Source of the DNA: Massilia sp. PAMC28688 | Lineage (GTDB): Bacteria; Pseudomonadota; Gammaproteobacteria; Burkholderiales; Burkholderiaceae_D | Assembly (NCBI RefSeq): GCF_019443445.1 | Contig: NZ_CP080378.1 | Coordinates: 2,294,001-2,358,000 of the forward strand | Length of the DNA stretch: 64,000 nt | Direction of reading: 5' to 3' | Part shown: piece by piece, positions 28,507-37,340 of the stretch | How the letters are laid out: each line of letters starts with the position of its first letter | Numbering within the stretch: position 1 is the stretch's first letter | Program-made: the position numbers and the translations under genes | Notes under the pieces: model-generated | What the model was told of the DNA's origin: nothing | The model's input: the letters and a program-made list of their open reading frames with translations, nothing else | Databases searched by the model: none

Positions 28507-29949
28507 GTGAATCAGACATTGGGCCACAAGCTGTTTCGTACCAAGACGGCGAGCAAGCAACAGGAAGGCGGCCTTGCCCGCACCATGGGCTTGTTCCCGC
28601 TGACCATGATCGGCGTCGGCGCCACCATCGGCACCGGCATCTTCTTTACCATGGTGGAAGCGGTGCCCAAGGCCGGTCCCGCCGTCATCCTCTCGTTCTT
28701 GCTTGCCGCGCTCACCGCCGGCCTGACTGCCCTGTGCTACGCGGAACTGTCGTTCCGCATCCCCGCGTCCGGTTCCTCGTATTCCTTTGCCTACGCCACG
28801 CTGGGCGAATTTGCCGCTTTCATCATTGCCGCCTGCCTGCTGCTGGAATACGGCCTGGCAGCCAGCGCCACCGCCATTGGCTGGTCTGAGTACCTGAACA
28901 ATTTCCTGCAAATGGCGTTTGACATCCAGATACCGGAGCATTTGCGTACCGCCATGTTCGTCGCCGATGCCGACCACGGGGTAGAGTTCCATCCCGGCCA
29001 GTTCAACCTGCCTCCGATCCTGCTGGTGATCATGTGCGGCATCCTCCTGATTCGCGGTACCAAGGAGTCGGCCATGGCCAACGCACTGATGGTGCTGGTC
29101 AAGCTGGCGATCCTGCTGTTTTTTGTCGTCATTGCGCTGACCGGTTTCAATGCCGACAACCTGACCCCGTTTTTCCCCTCCGGCGAAGGCAATGCGGCCC
29201 TGGCCGGTGTGACGGCGGGCGCAGGCCTGGTCTTCTTCTCGTTCATTGGCCTCGACACGGTGGCGACGGCAGGCGAAGAAGCACGCAATCCGACCCGCAA
29301 CGTACCGATCGGTATCCTGGCGGCGCTCGGCATTGTCACCCTGTTTTACATGCTGGTGGCGGTGGCTGCGGTGGGCGCGCAGCCGGCCGAGATGTTTGCC
29401 GATCAGAAGGCCGGCCTGTCAGTCATTCTGCAAAACGTTACCGGCAGCGCGTGGCCAGCCGTGGTCCTGTCGGCCGGCGCGGTGATCTCGGTCTTCAGCG
29501 TGACCCTGGTGACGATTTATGGCCAGACCCGCATCCTGTACGCAATCAGCCGCGATGGCCTGATTTCGCCGGCGTTTTCCCGGGTCCATGCACGCACCCA
29601 GGCCCCGGTCATCAATACGGTGATCGTCAGCATTGTGGTGGCCCTGGTGGCGGGCCTGGTGGACTCCACCTTCCTGTGGAATATGGTCAGCATGGGCACG
29701 CTGACGGCATTCATCGTGGTCTCGATCGCCGTGCCGGTCCTGCGTGCGCGCCAGGGCGAAGCGCTGACCCGCGGCTTCAAGGTGCCATTCGGCCCATACC
29801 TGGTTCCCGGCCTGTCGGTTGCCGCATGCCTGTGGATCATGTACGGCCTGTCGAGCGAAACCTACCAGGCGTTTGCGGTGGTGATGGTGCTGGCGCTGGC
29901 GACCTATTTCCTCTACAGCATTCGACATTCGAAGCTCAATCAGGGCTGA
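28507..29949 (+). CDS. APC family amino acid permease
   Basis: 480-residue transporter with about twelve membrane helices. The opening TMIGVGATIGTGIFFTMVEAVPKAGPAVILSF is the glycine-rich first helix that binds the substrate backbone in APC permeases, and FFSFIGLDTVATAGEEARNPTRNVPIG is the conserved helix-6 region of cationic-amino-acid-transporter-like members. Lying 1.2 kb after the arginine operon, it could import basic amino acids, but that is inference. The start is GTG at 28507 with GGGACA just upstream. A GC-rich nested hairpin without T-run follows the gene near 29955-29990. Confidence 0.9.
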   Translation: MNQTLGHKLFRTKTASKQQEGGLARTMGLFPLTMIGVGATIGTGIFFTMVEAVPKAGPAVILSFLLAALTAGLTALCYAELSFRIPASGSSYSFAYATLGEFAAFIIAACLLLEYGLAASATAIGWSEYLNNFLQMAFDIQIPEHLRTAMFVADADHGVEFHPGQFNLPPILLVIMCGILLIRGTKESAMANALMVLVKLAILLFFVVIALTGFNADNLTPFFPSGEGNAALAGVTAGAGLVFFSFIGLDTVATAGEEARNPTRNVPIGILAALGIVTLFYMLVAVAAVGAQPAEMFADQKAGLSVILQNVTGSAWPAVVLSAGAVISVFSVTLVTIYGQTRILYAISRDGLISPAFSRVHARTQAPVINTVIVSIVVALVAGLVDSTFLWNMVSMGTLTAFIVVSIAVPVLRARQGEALTRGFKVPFGPYLVPGLSVAACLWIMYGLSSETYQAFAVVMVLALATYFLYSIRHSKLNQG

Positions 29950-30152
29950 GGGGGCAGGGCGAGCACGGGCTCACCCGGCTGCCCTCTGGTCCACCGACGT
30001 GTGGCTGCTGCGGCGCGGCTTGGGCCGCTCCAAGGACTGCATCATGGGTCAAAGCAAAAGGCGACTGCGCCGTGGGCGGGCGCATGAGCGACTAGGGCCT
30101 GCCATCTGAACGCGACCCGCTCACTGAATAGGTCGCCGCTCGTCACGCGGTG

Positions 30153-30884
30153 TCAAGGTTCGGCCGGCGCGAATTCGAGAACAACATGAGCATCATTGCC
30201 CCAACCCCGGTCATGCACAGGTGCATAAAAGGCCGATGACTTGGGCGTCAGGGTGAGATTCAATGTGCGCGCGCCCTCGACCAACACTGCTGAGTTCAGT
30301 TTGGCCCCGGCAGTAAATTGCATTGGTATTTTTTTCGAGTGGCAGATACCGCCCGCCAGCTTGAAGGTGGCCCGCATGACCAAGGGCAGCTCATCTTTGA
30401 TCATTGCCCACTGCATCTCACACTCGAGCCGAAGGTCACCCAATCGGCGTACCGACGGCGCCAGCCCGGGTGTCTGCACCACGGGTTCAAACCTTGCCTT
30501 GCCGGCGCTTGCGGATGCCACAAGATATGCTTCCTTGCCAGGTTCGCGCTGCTGGTGCAGGGTGAAGCGGCCATTCGTGTCTAGCTCGATGGCCTGCTTG
30601 CCCGCATCGTCGACCAGCTCCAGCGACAGAGCTTTCCCGCTCAGCGAAATCAGGCGAAGGCCAATCTCCGCTTGCGGCGCCAGAGCCCGCAAGCGTTCCG
30701 CGGCGTCCATGCCACGCGCATACGCCTGGTAGGAAAGCCGTTCCGGATTTTTGAACGCGACAATATTGACTTCCTGCGCCGCGCCTGGGTCGTGCGGCGC
30801 TTGCAAGGCTGAATCCATTGCGTTCACGTCGGCAAAGCACAGGAAAAAACCAGCCAGAATCGCGCCATCCCATCCCCTCTTCAT
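30153..30884 (-). CDS. hypothetical secreted protein
   Basis: 243 residues; I do not recognise a family. The first ~22 residues (MKRGWDGAILAGFFLCFADVNA) form a plausible signal peptide. The rest is rich in beta-strand-like alternation, with one segment (about 70-100: ALSLELVDDAGKQAIELDTNG) resembling carboxypeptidase-regulatory or carrier-like beta folds. Two cysteines (in RLECEM and GGICHS) could form a disulfide. No operon partner: the gene is flanked by the permease gap and an 820-bp gene-poor region. Confidence 0.65.
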   Translation of the reverse strand: MKRGWDGAILAGFFLCFADVNAMDSALQAPHDPGAAQEVNIVAFKNPERLSYQAYARGMDAAERLRALAPQAEIGLRLISLSGKALSLELVDDAGKQAIELDTNGRFTLHQQREPGKEAYLVASASAGKARFEPVVQTPGLAPSVRRLGDLRLECEMQWAMIKDELPLVMRATFKLAGGICHSKKIPMQFTAGAKLNSAVLVEGARTLNLTLTPKSSAFYAPVHDRGWGNDAHVVLEFAPAEP

Positions 30885-31704
30885 ACGCCACTCTCCTCAA
30901 ACGCCAGGTGATGGCGTGCCACTGCCTTGCGCGAAAGATCCGTCAGCAGACCGCGGGTGACGCCGGGCTGGGACAGCATGCAAGTGACGCTGCGAGGCGG
31001 CTTCCGGATAAATTGCAGGAGCTCAAAAAATGGACTACTAAAAAACGTCGTTTTGTACATTTTTGAACATTAATGGTCCTGTCCAGGAAACGAGTGGGCT
31101 GGTTCAGGGTTCCTTTTTCTGGAACATCGTAATTCGCTGCACCACCTGGCTGTGACGCGCCACGGTAATCTCGGGCTTTTACAGGTTTAGATTCGGGCAA
31201 ATCAAGGTGCTTCGGCAAAGAATTGTATGTTGACCAAAACTTACTAGTCAATGTTATATAGCGGAAATTATTTCATTTTTCACTTGTTTTCCGTGGGGAA
31301 AAAGCATTTTTTAGGCAAGGTAATGTTGGGGGCCGGATGGTGGTGGACCAGCTTGCGGTGGGAAGGCGGCCAAACGTCTGCCTGGCGACGGATACGTGGC
31401 GGCGGTGCCATCCGATGGCTGGCACTGGGCTGGTGCCGCAAGCCGGCTCCCGGCGTGATTGCCATGAGTGCGGCAGTGACGTCGGTCTGATGGTTCTCCT
31501 TGTAGTTGTACGCAATTACCGTAGCTTGGCGGAGCGGCGCAGTGCCAACACAGTATAGGGGTAGGCGAGGAGAATAAAGGTAGGCTTGCCGGTGGCGCGC
31601 AGGCGGGATGCTTCCTAATGCGTCGCTTCGGCACCAGGCGCAGAGCGAGCGTAAAAAAGCCACGCGGCCTGGCGGCGGCGTGGCTTTTAATAAACGTTGC
31701 AGGA
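30885..31704. other. 820-bp region without a supported gene
   Basis: Lower GC than its neighbours, most visibly at 31020-31340. Open frames of 70-130 codons on both strands lack ribosome sites and recognisable products. Around 31020-31130, KKRRF-like coding (as at the start of many IS3-type orfA proteins) is followed by CTGTCCAGGAAACGAG, which resembles terminal sequences of IS3-group elements. This may be a decayed insertion sequence. The right end carries the terminator of the S46 peptidase. Confidence 0.5.
31655..31688 (-). terminator. intrinsic terminator of the S46 peptidase
   Basis: Perfect 11-bp stem AAAAGCCACGC/GCGTGGCTTTT with a 12-base loop, 17 bp beyond the stop codon, with flanking A/T runs on both sides so it could work in both directions. 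Confidence 0.85.
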
Positions 31705-33864
31705 TTACTGGACGTTCATTTCTTTCAGCAGATTGTCAGCCTTGTCCACATGCTTCATGTTCCACAGCATGTAGCGCACGTCGACCTGGATGTCGCGCGT
31801 GTTGTCCTGGTTGTAGTCCCAGTCGGAAATGATCGAGTCGAGCGTGCCGTCGAATGCCAGGCCGATGAATTCGCCCTTGGCGTTCAGCGCTGCCGAACCC
31901 GAATTGCCGCCCGTGATGTCCAGCGTGGCCAGGTAGTTCACAGGCACGGTCTTGAGCTTGGGATCGACATACTTGCCGAAGTCCTTGGCCTTGATCGCAG
32001 CTAGTTGGGCAGCCGGTGCATTGAACTCGCCTTCGCCGGTGGCCTTAGCAACCACGCCCTTGACGGTGGTAAATGCGGTCCACGAGCCAGTGCCGTCGGC
32101 GCCGTACGGACGGCCCTTGATGTTGCCGTAGGTGACGCGCAGGGTGCCGTTGGCGTCAGGGTAGACGGCGCGGCCCTTGCTGGTCATGTAGGCGATCTTG
32201 GCCTTCATGTAGTTGGCGTAGGCTTGCTGGATCTTGCCCTGCAGTTCTTCGTCTTCCGCTTCCGCTTTCAAGCCCTGCTCGTACATGGCCACGGCGGCCT
32301 TGATGAAGCTGTCGTTGCTGGCCTTGAAGTCGGCTGGCGACTTGCCCAGCCATTCGGCACGGAACTTGGCGTCGTTCAGCTGGGAGCCGGCGTACATGGC
32401 GTCCAGGCGGGCCTTGAGCTGCTCGGCGCTCATGCCGTCAACGATGCCCATGGCGGCGTCGAAGTTGGCATTGCGCTGGGCTTTTGGCTGGGCTGCATAC
32501 TTGACCAGGCTGTTCATGACCAGGGCCTTGTCGACCTGCTGGTCGTAGGTGCGGTCAATGCCGGCCACGCCAGCCTTGAAGCGCGGCAGGTCGCGTTCCT
32601 GGTAGCCAGCCTTGCGCTCGGCGTTTGGCTTGGCGCTCTCGTTGGCCAGGCGATACAGCTGGCGCGCCGTGTTGAGCAGGCGTGGCGTGGCGTAGCCAAG
32701 GTAGAAGTCGCGCTTGGTTTCCGCATCGCGCTGGGCAATCAAGGCTTCGACCAGTTCAATGTCGCCGCCAAACTGGGCCTTGCGCGCGGCGTTGCTGTGA
32801 ACCCATGCCTTCAGTTCGCTGTGCTCGCGGGTCTTGCGCTCAAGGATGTCGCTGCCTTCGTAGCTGGTCAGCATGCCCTTGCGGTTCTTGTAGTAGTTGT
32901 TGACGCCGGCAACCTGGCCTGCGTACTTGAGCTTGGCGTCCGGATTGTTCTTGGTCTCGCGCTCGATGATGGCCAGCGTTTCAGCCGACTGCTTGACGAA
33001 GGCCGGATAGCTCCAGTCAAACGTGAATGCCACTTCCGACGGCAGGCGGTGGCGGTTGGTGCGGCCGGGGTAGCCCAGCGCCATGATGAAGTCGCCTTCC
33101 TTCACGCCTTCCTTGGCCATTTTCAGGTGGGTCGCAGGCTGGTAAGGCACGTTGTCCTTGGAATAGTCGGCAGCCTTGCCGTCCGGGCTGACGTAGGCGC
33201 GGTAGAAACCGTAGTCGCCCGTGTGGCGCGGCCACATCCAGTTGTCGGTGTCGCCGCCGAACTTGCCCACGCCTTCAGGTGGTACGTGCACCAGGCGCAC
33301 GTCGCGGATTTCCAGCTGCTTGATCAGGTAGAACTCGAGGCCGCCGTAATAGCTGGCCACGTTGCAGCGGTGGCCGGCATCCTGCTCGCACTCGGCCACC
33401 ATGGTCTTCATGGCTTTTTCCATGGCATCGACACGGGCCTTGCCGGACAGCTTGGCGATCTCGGGGGTGATGATCTTGTCGCTGACGTTGGTCACGGCCT
33501 TGGTCACGTAGACGCGGCTGCCAGGAGCGGCCGGCAATTCTTCGGCAAAGGTCTTGGCCAAAAAGCCGTCGGCCAGCAGGTTGCGCTCAGGGGTCGAGTT
33601 CACGGCCACGCTGTTGTAGACGCAGTGGTGGTTGGTGGCGACCAGACCCTGCGGAGAGACAAACGAGGCCGAGCAGCCGCCCAGGCTCACGATGGCATTC
33701 ATCGGGAATTCGGTCAGTTTGGTCAGGGTCGCAGGATCGAGTTTGAGTCCGGCTGCCTTGAGTTGCTTGGCTATTTGTGGCAGCTGTTGCGGCATCCACA
33801 TGCCTTCGTCGGCATAGGCGGAGGCGCTGCTGAGGACAGCTAGCGCGATGAGGGTTTTTTTCAT
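31705..33864 (-). CDS. S46 family dipeptidyl-peptidase (DPP7-like)
   Basis: Periplasmic serine exopeptidase releasing N-terminal dipeptides; 719 residues from the ATG at 33864, which places the signal peptide (MKKTLIALAVLSSASAYA) at the N terminus. A chymotrypsin-like split domain carries His80 (ATNHHC), an Asp in the DTDNWMWPRHTGD region and the nucleophile Ser655 (TGGNSGS). Residue 673 is Gly (in LAFDG). In characterised S46 enzymes Gly at this position goes with DPP7-type hydrophobic P1 preference and Arg with DPP11-type acidic preference, so DPP7-like specificity is expected. Upstream (33896-33916) an AGGGCGCC/GGCGCCCT hairpin lies in the leader. Confidence 0.93.
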   Translation of the reverse strand: MKKTLIALAVLSSASAYADEGMWMPQQLPQIAKQLKAAGLKLDPATLTKLTEFPMNAIVSLGGCSASFVSPQGLVATNHHCVYNSVAVNSTPERNLLADGFLAKTFAEELPAAPGSRVYVTKAVTNVSDKIITPEIAKLSGKARVDAMEKAMKTMVAECEQDAGHRCNVASYYGGLEFYLIKQLEIRDVRLVHVPPEGVGKFGGDTDNWMWPRHTGDYGFYRAYVSPDGKAADYSKDNVPYQPATHLKMAKEGVKEGDFIMALGYPGRTNRHRLPSEVAFTFDWSYPAFVKQSAETLAIIERETKNNPDAKLKYAGQVAGVNNYYKNRKGMLTSYEGSDILERKTREHSELKAWVHSNAARKAQFGGDIELVEALIAQRDAETKRDFYLGYATPRLLNTARQLYRLANESAKPNAERKAGYQERDLPRFKAGVAGIDRTYDQQVDKALVMNSLVKYAAQPKAQRNANFDAAMGIVDGMSAEQLKARLDAMYAGSQLNDAKFRAEWLGKSPADFKASNDSFIKAAVAMYEQGLKAEAEDEELQGKIQQAYANYMKAKIAYMTSKGRAVYPDANGTLRVTYGNIKGRPYGADGTGSWTAFTTVKGVVAKATGEGEFNAPAAQLAAIKAKDFGKYVDPKLKTVPVNYLATLDITGGNSGSAALNAKGEFIGLAFDGTLDSIISDWDYNQDNTRDIQVDVRYMLWNMKHVDKADNLLKEMNVQ

Positions 33865-34031
33865 TCGATTGTCTCTTTTTGGTCGTCGGAACAGAAGGGC
33901 GCCTTTTGGGCGCCCTAGAGTATCCGCAGCGCTCATATTTTAGTCAACCTAATTCTGCTCCGAATGACACGTTCTCCTTGCCAGTATTGACGCTGTTGAT
34001 ATGTATATGCATGCCGCCCGGGGCCGCGCGC

Positions 34032-35309
34032 CTACAGCTGGTCGCCCACCAGCGATGCCATTTTGCTGAGCAGTTTGTCCAGCAGGGGACGGTTTTGCCA
34101 CTGGGCGTAGGTGACGAGCTTGCCATGCTTCCAGTCGTCGTTAAAGATCGCCACTTGTTCCTTGGCGAACTGGGCATCGATGATATTCAGGTTTGCTTCG
34201 TCATTGAGGCTGAACGAGCGGTTGTCGAAATTGGTGGAGCCGACCGACACCATCAGCGAGTCGACCACCAGCGCCTTGACGTGGTACATGGTGGGCTGGT
34301 ATTCGGCAATCTCAATGCCGGCGGCCAGCAGCGGGCCCCAGCTTTCATGGGAAGCGGCGCGCACGATCTTGGAATCAATGATTGCGCCGGGCGTGAGGAT
34401 GCGCACCTTGACGCCCCGCCTGGCCGCCGCCACCAGGGCCTTGATGGTCAGTTCGTCAGGCACGAAGTAGGACGCCGACAGGTGGATGGTGTCCCGGGCC
34501 GCCGTGATCGACATCAGGTACATGAGCAGCATGCTTTCGCTGCCGCCGCTGGGCGAACTGCTGAACATCTGGGCGGCGTGGCCGCCCACGGGCGCGAGCG
34601 CGGGAAAATAGGCCGGGCCGTCCAGTACGGTGCCGGTGGACTTGGTCCAGTTGTCGTTGAACACGGCCTGCATCTGGCCCACGACCGGGCCTTCGACCCG
34701 GAAATGCGTGTCGCGCCAGTGCTGCTTGTCCTGGGCCGTGCCGCGCCACTGGTCGGCAATGCCGACCCCGCCCGTAAAGCCGATCTTGCCGTCAATGACG
34801 AGCACCTTGCGGTGGGTCCGGTTGTTCAGTTTGGTCAGTTTCCACCACACCGGCTTGTGGAAGCGCTGCAGCTTGACGCCCGAGGCCTTCATGGCGTCAA
34901 TGGCGGCCAGATCCATCTTCATGCTGCCGATGAAGTCGAGCATGACATGCACCTTGACGCCGGCGCGGGCGCGCTCGCTCAGGGCCGCGGAAAATTCCTT
35001 GCCGATCGATTCGGACCAGTAGATATAGGTTTCCAGGGTGATCGTGTGCTGCGCTTCGCGGATGGCCTTGAGCATGGCGGGAAAGATCTGGTCGCCATTG
35101 AGGAGGACGTCGACCTTGTTGCCTTCGAGGATAGGCGGGCCAAGCAGCACCCCCATGGAACGCCGGAACTGGGGATCGTCCGTGCTGTACAGGCGCTGCA
35201 GCTGCCGCTCGATTTTCTTCTCGGCAGGCATGAAGTTGAAAGTCAAAAACACTGCGAGCAGGGTCAGTGCGCAGGCGATGAGCGCTGCGGAAATTGGTTT
35301 TATTCTCAT
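34032..35309 (-). CDS. phospholipase D-type cardiolipin synthase
   Basis: About 425 residues from the ATG at 35309, with an N-terminal membrane anchor (residues 5-28). Two HKD motifs are present: His166-Lys168-Asp173 (THRKVLVIDG) and His343-Lys345-Asp350 (YHVKALVVDS). These are the paired catalytic sites of bacterial cardiolipin synthases, which join two phosphatidylglycerols. ClsA/B/C subtype cannot be fixed by eye. Located between a stress-type membrane protein gene and an S46 peptidase on the same strand. Confidence 0.9.
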   Translation of the reverse strand: MRIKPISAALIACALTLLAVFLTFNFMPAEKKIERQLQRLYSTDDPQFRRSMGVLLGPPILEGNKVDVLLNGDQIFPAMLKAIREAQHTITLETYIYWSESIGKEFSAALSERARAGVKVHVMLDFIGSMKMDLAAIDAMKASGVKLQRFHKPVWWKLTKLNNRTHRKVLVIDGKIGFTGGVGIADQWRGTAQDKQHWRDTHFRVEGPVVGQMQAVFNDNWTKSTGTVLDGPAYFPALAPVGGHAAQMFSSSPSGGSESMLLMYLMSITAARDTIHLSASYFVPDELTIKALVAAARRGVKVRILTPGAIIDSKIVRAASHESWGPLLAAGIEIAEYQPTMYHVKALVVDSLMVSVGSTNFDNRSFSLNDEANLNIIDAQFAKEQVAIFNDDWKHGKLVTYAQWQNRPLLDKLLSKMASLVGDQL

Positions 35310-35328
35310 GGCATGGTCCAGGCGAAAA

Positions 35329-35355
35329 AAAACCAACGCGCCAGGCGTTGGTTTT
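35329..35355 (-). terminator. intrinsic terminator after the GlsB-like gene
   Basis: Stem AAAACCAACGC/GCGTTGGTTTT with a short loop, giving a T-run on the minus strand, 23 bp beyond the stop of the GlsB-like gene and 20 bp before the cls start. It separates the two transcription units. Confidence 0.8.
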
Positions 35356-35377
35356 AGTGGGGATGGTACATTTTTTA

Positions 35378-35647
35378 TTAACGTGCTTTTCCGCGACGCA
35401 GCAGGTTCACGATCGCCAGCAGAATCACAGCGCCGAGGAACGATACGAGCAGCGACGTTACGCTGAAGTCATCGGAATTGATGGTGCCGGTGCCAAACAG
35501 CGGCGACAACAGCCAGCCACCCAGGAAGGCGCCAACGATACCGACGATCACGTTCAGGATCATGCCCTGCTCTGCGTCCGTCTTCATGACCATGCTGGCC
35601 AGCCAACCCAAGATACCACCGACAATAATCCAGATGATGAAGTTCAT
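35378..35647 (-). CDS. GlsB/YeaQ/YmgE family stress-response membrane protein
   Basis: 89-residue protein with three hydrophobic segments (IIWIIVGGILGWLASMVM; GMILNVIVGIVGAFLGGWLL; SLLVSFLGAVILLAIVNLL) and a basic tail, the standard pattern of this small family, formerly annotated as transglycosylase-associated. AGGAGGAA lies 6 bp ahead of the ATG, a very strong ribosome site suggesting high expression. It diverges from the glycine-zipper protein gene across a 277-bp gap. Stress induction is known for family members and is assumed here. Confidence 0.92.
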   Translation of the reverse strand: MNFIIWIIVGGILGWLASMVMKTDAEQGMILNVIVGIVGAFLGGWLLSPLFGTGTINSDDFSVTSLLVSFLGAVILLAIVNLLRRGKAR

Positions 35648-35924
35648 GATAATTCCTCCTATTAGTTAAGAAAACAGCTCCCAGGCCACCGTGTTGATTG
35701 CTGGGCCGTGTCTAAAGATTAAGGTCGCACAGTACCCCGGTCGGTGCGGCAACGAACGTAACGAGGATTGTTCTTTTTATATTTATTTCTTGCTCCTTGG
35801 AATGGTCAGCACTTCGTGCGGCAGCGTACAGAAGGAGATGGGTCGGCGACTTATCGTTTCGTCACTGGCAAACAATTCCAGGTTTGTACGCAAGCCCCAC
35901 ATAAATAATTCGAAAGGAACTGAC

Positions 35925-37247
35925 ATGAGCAACTACGACACCACGACGCAAAAAAATTCCCGCATGGTTACTGGCCTGTTCCGCGACCGTACCAGCGCAG
36001 AGCGTGCTTATAACTCGGTTGCCGATCGTGGCTATGGCAAGGACGACGTCACCCTGATGATGTCCGACGAAACGCGCAAGCAGCACTTCAACGACACCGA
36101 AACTGAACTGGGCAGCAAAGCTGCCGAAGGCGCCGGCATCGGTGCCGGTATCGGCGGCACCATCGGCGCCGTGCTGGCAGGCGTGGCCGCCGTCGGCACC
36201 ACGCTGGTACTGCCAGGCATTGGCCTGGTCGTTGCCGGCCCAATCGCCGCCGCCCTGGCCGGTGCCGGCGCCGGCGGTCTGGCAGGCGGCCTGGTCGGCG
36301 CCCTGATCGGTGCCGGTATCCCTGAAGAGCGCGTCAAGCACTACGAAGAAGGCATCAAGAATGGCGGCATCCTGATGGGCGTGCACCCACGCAGCGATGA
36401 AGATGCGCAGCACATCGAGCGCAGCTGGACCGACAATGCAGGTGAGCACATCATCGGTACCGGCGTGGGCGCCGCCGGCGGCGCCGTGACCGGTGCTGCC
36501 ATCGGTTCGGCCGCAGGTCCGGTGGGCACCGTGGCCGGTGCCGCCATCGGCGGTATCGCCGGCGGCCTGGCAGGCAAGGGCGCTGCCGAAGTGGTCAACC
36601 CCAAGGCCGGTGACGACCTGACCGAACACCACATGGCCAAGGGCGTTGGCGCAGGCAGCGGCGCTGCCATGGGTGCCGCAGCCGGCGCCGTGGCCGGCCC
36701 GGTCGGCATGGCGGCAGGTGCTGCCATCGGCGGTATCGCCGGCGGCCTGACCGGCAAGGGCGTGGGCGAAGTGGTCAATCCACAAGCTGGCGACGAGCTG
36801 CATGACCACCACCTGGCCAAGGGTGTGGGCGCAGGCGGCGGCGCGGCCATGGGTGCTGCTGCCGGCGCCGTGGGTGGCCCGGTCGGCATGGCAGTAGGCG
36901 CAGGCATTGGCGCCGTGGCCGGCGGCATGGCAGGCCATGCGGCAGGCGCGATGGTCAATCCAGAAGAAGAGTCGGCCTACTGGCGTTCGTCGTACCAGAC
37001 CGCGCCTTACTACACCCAGGGCTACACCTACGATGACTACGGTCCTGCCTACGAGCTCGGTTACAACAACCGCGGCCGCTACGCCGGCCAGAGCTTCGAC
37101 TCGGCAGAAAACGACCTGTCGAGCGAGTGGGAGCGTACCAAGGGCAAATCGCGTCTGACCTGGCAGCAAGCCAAGTCCGCTTCGCGCGCAGCCTGGGACA
37201 AGGTTGAGCGCGCCATGCCGGGCGACTTCGATCGTGATGGCCGCTAA
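35925..37247 (+). CDS. glycine-zipper repeat protein with stress-protein-like N terminus
   Basis: 440 residues. The first ~60 (MVTGLFRDRTSAERAYNSVADRGY...VTLMMSDETR) resemble the general stress protein 17M-type domain. Then come glycine-zipper segments able to insert in membranes, including three near-identical 60-residue units ending in VVNP/MVNP. The C terminus (about 345-440) is soluble, Tyr-rich then basic. The ATG at 35925 follows AAAGGAA; the longer frame upstream has no initiation support. It is divergent from the GlsB-like gene. A membrane or envelope stress role is inferred from family and neighbours only. Confidence 0.85.
   Translation: MSNYDTTTQKNSRMVTGLFRDRTSAERAYNSVADRGYGKDDVTLMMSDETRKQHFNDTETELGSKAAEGAGIGAGIGGTIGAVLAGVAAVGTTLVLPGIGLVVAGPIAAALAGAGAGGLAGGLVGALIGAGIPEERVKHYEEGIKNGGILMGVHPRSDEDAQHIERSWTDNAGEHIIGTGVGAAGGAVTGAAIGSAAGPVGTVAGAAIGGIAGGLAGKGAAEVVNPKAGDDLTEHHMAKGVGAGSGAAMGAAAGAVAGPVGMAAGAAIGGIAGGLTGKGVGEVVNPQAGDELHDHHLAKGVGAGGGAAMGAAAGAVGGPVGMAVGAGIGAVAGGMAGHAAGAMVNPEEESAYWRSSYQTAPYYTQGYTYDDYGPAYELGYNNRGRYAGQSFDSAENDLSSEWERTKGKSRLTWQQAKSASRAAWDKVERAMPGDFDRDGR
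36421..36960 (+). repeat. three in-frame 180-bp tandem repeats
   Basis: Units of exactly 180 bp (60 codons) end at GTGGTCAACC (36591-36600), GTGGTCAATC (36771-36780) and ATGGTCAATC (36951-36960). The middle and last units share most of their glycine/alanine codons; the first is more diverged at its 5' end. The period keeps the reading frame, so copy number could vary without frameshift. Confidence 0.9.
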
Positions 37248-37274
37248 TCGGGCAGCAACAGCCTGAGTGCGCGT

Positions 37275-37314
37275 AAAAAACCCCGCTTCCCTTGATTGGG
37301 AAGCGGGGTTTTTT
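37275..37314. terminator. strong bidirectional terminator
   Basis: A perfect 17-bp stem, AAAAAACCCCGCTTCCC/GGGAAGCGGGGTTTTTT, with a 6-base loop, between the convergent glycine-zipper gene and the yceI operon. T-runs exist in both orientations. Confidence 0.95.
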
Positions 37315-37340
37315 CATGGGTGCGCCAATCAGGCTGCGGC

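Noticed and set aside
30943..31251. 102-codon minus-strand frame in the gene-poor region
   Set aside because: No ribosome site and no recognisable domain; it overlaps the possible IS remnant.
33865..33936. 24-residue N-terminal extension of the S46 peptidase
   Set aside because: It would bury the signal peptide inside the protein; the ATG at 33864 places it at the N terminus.
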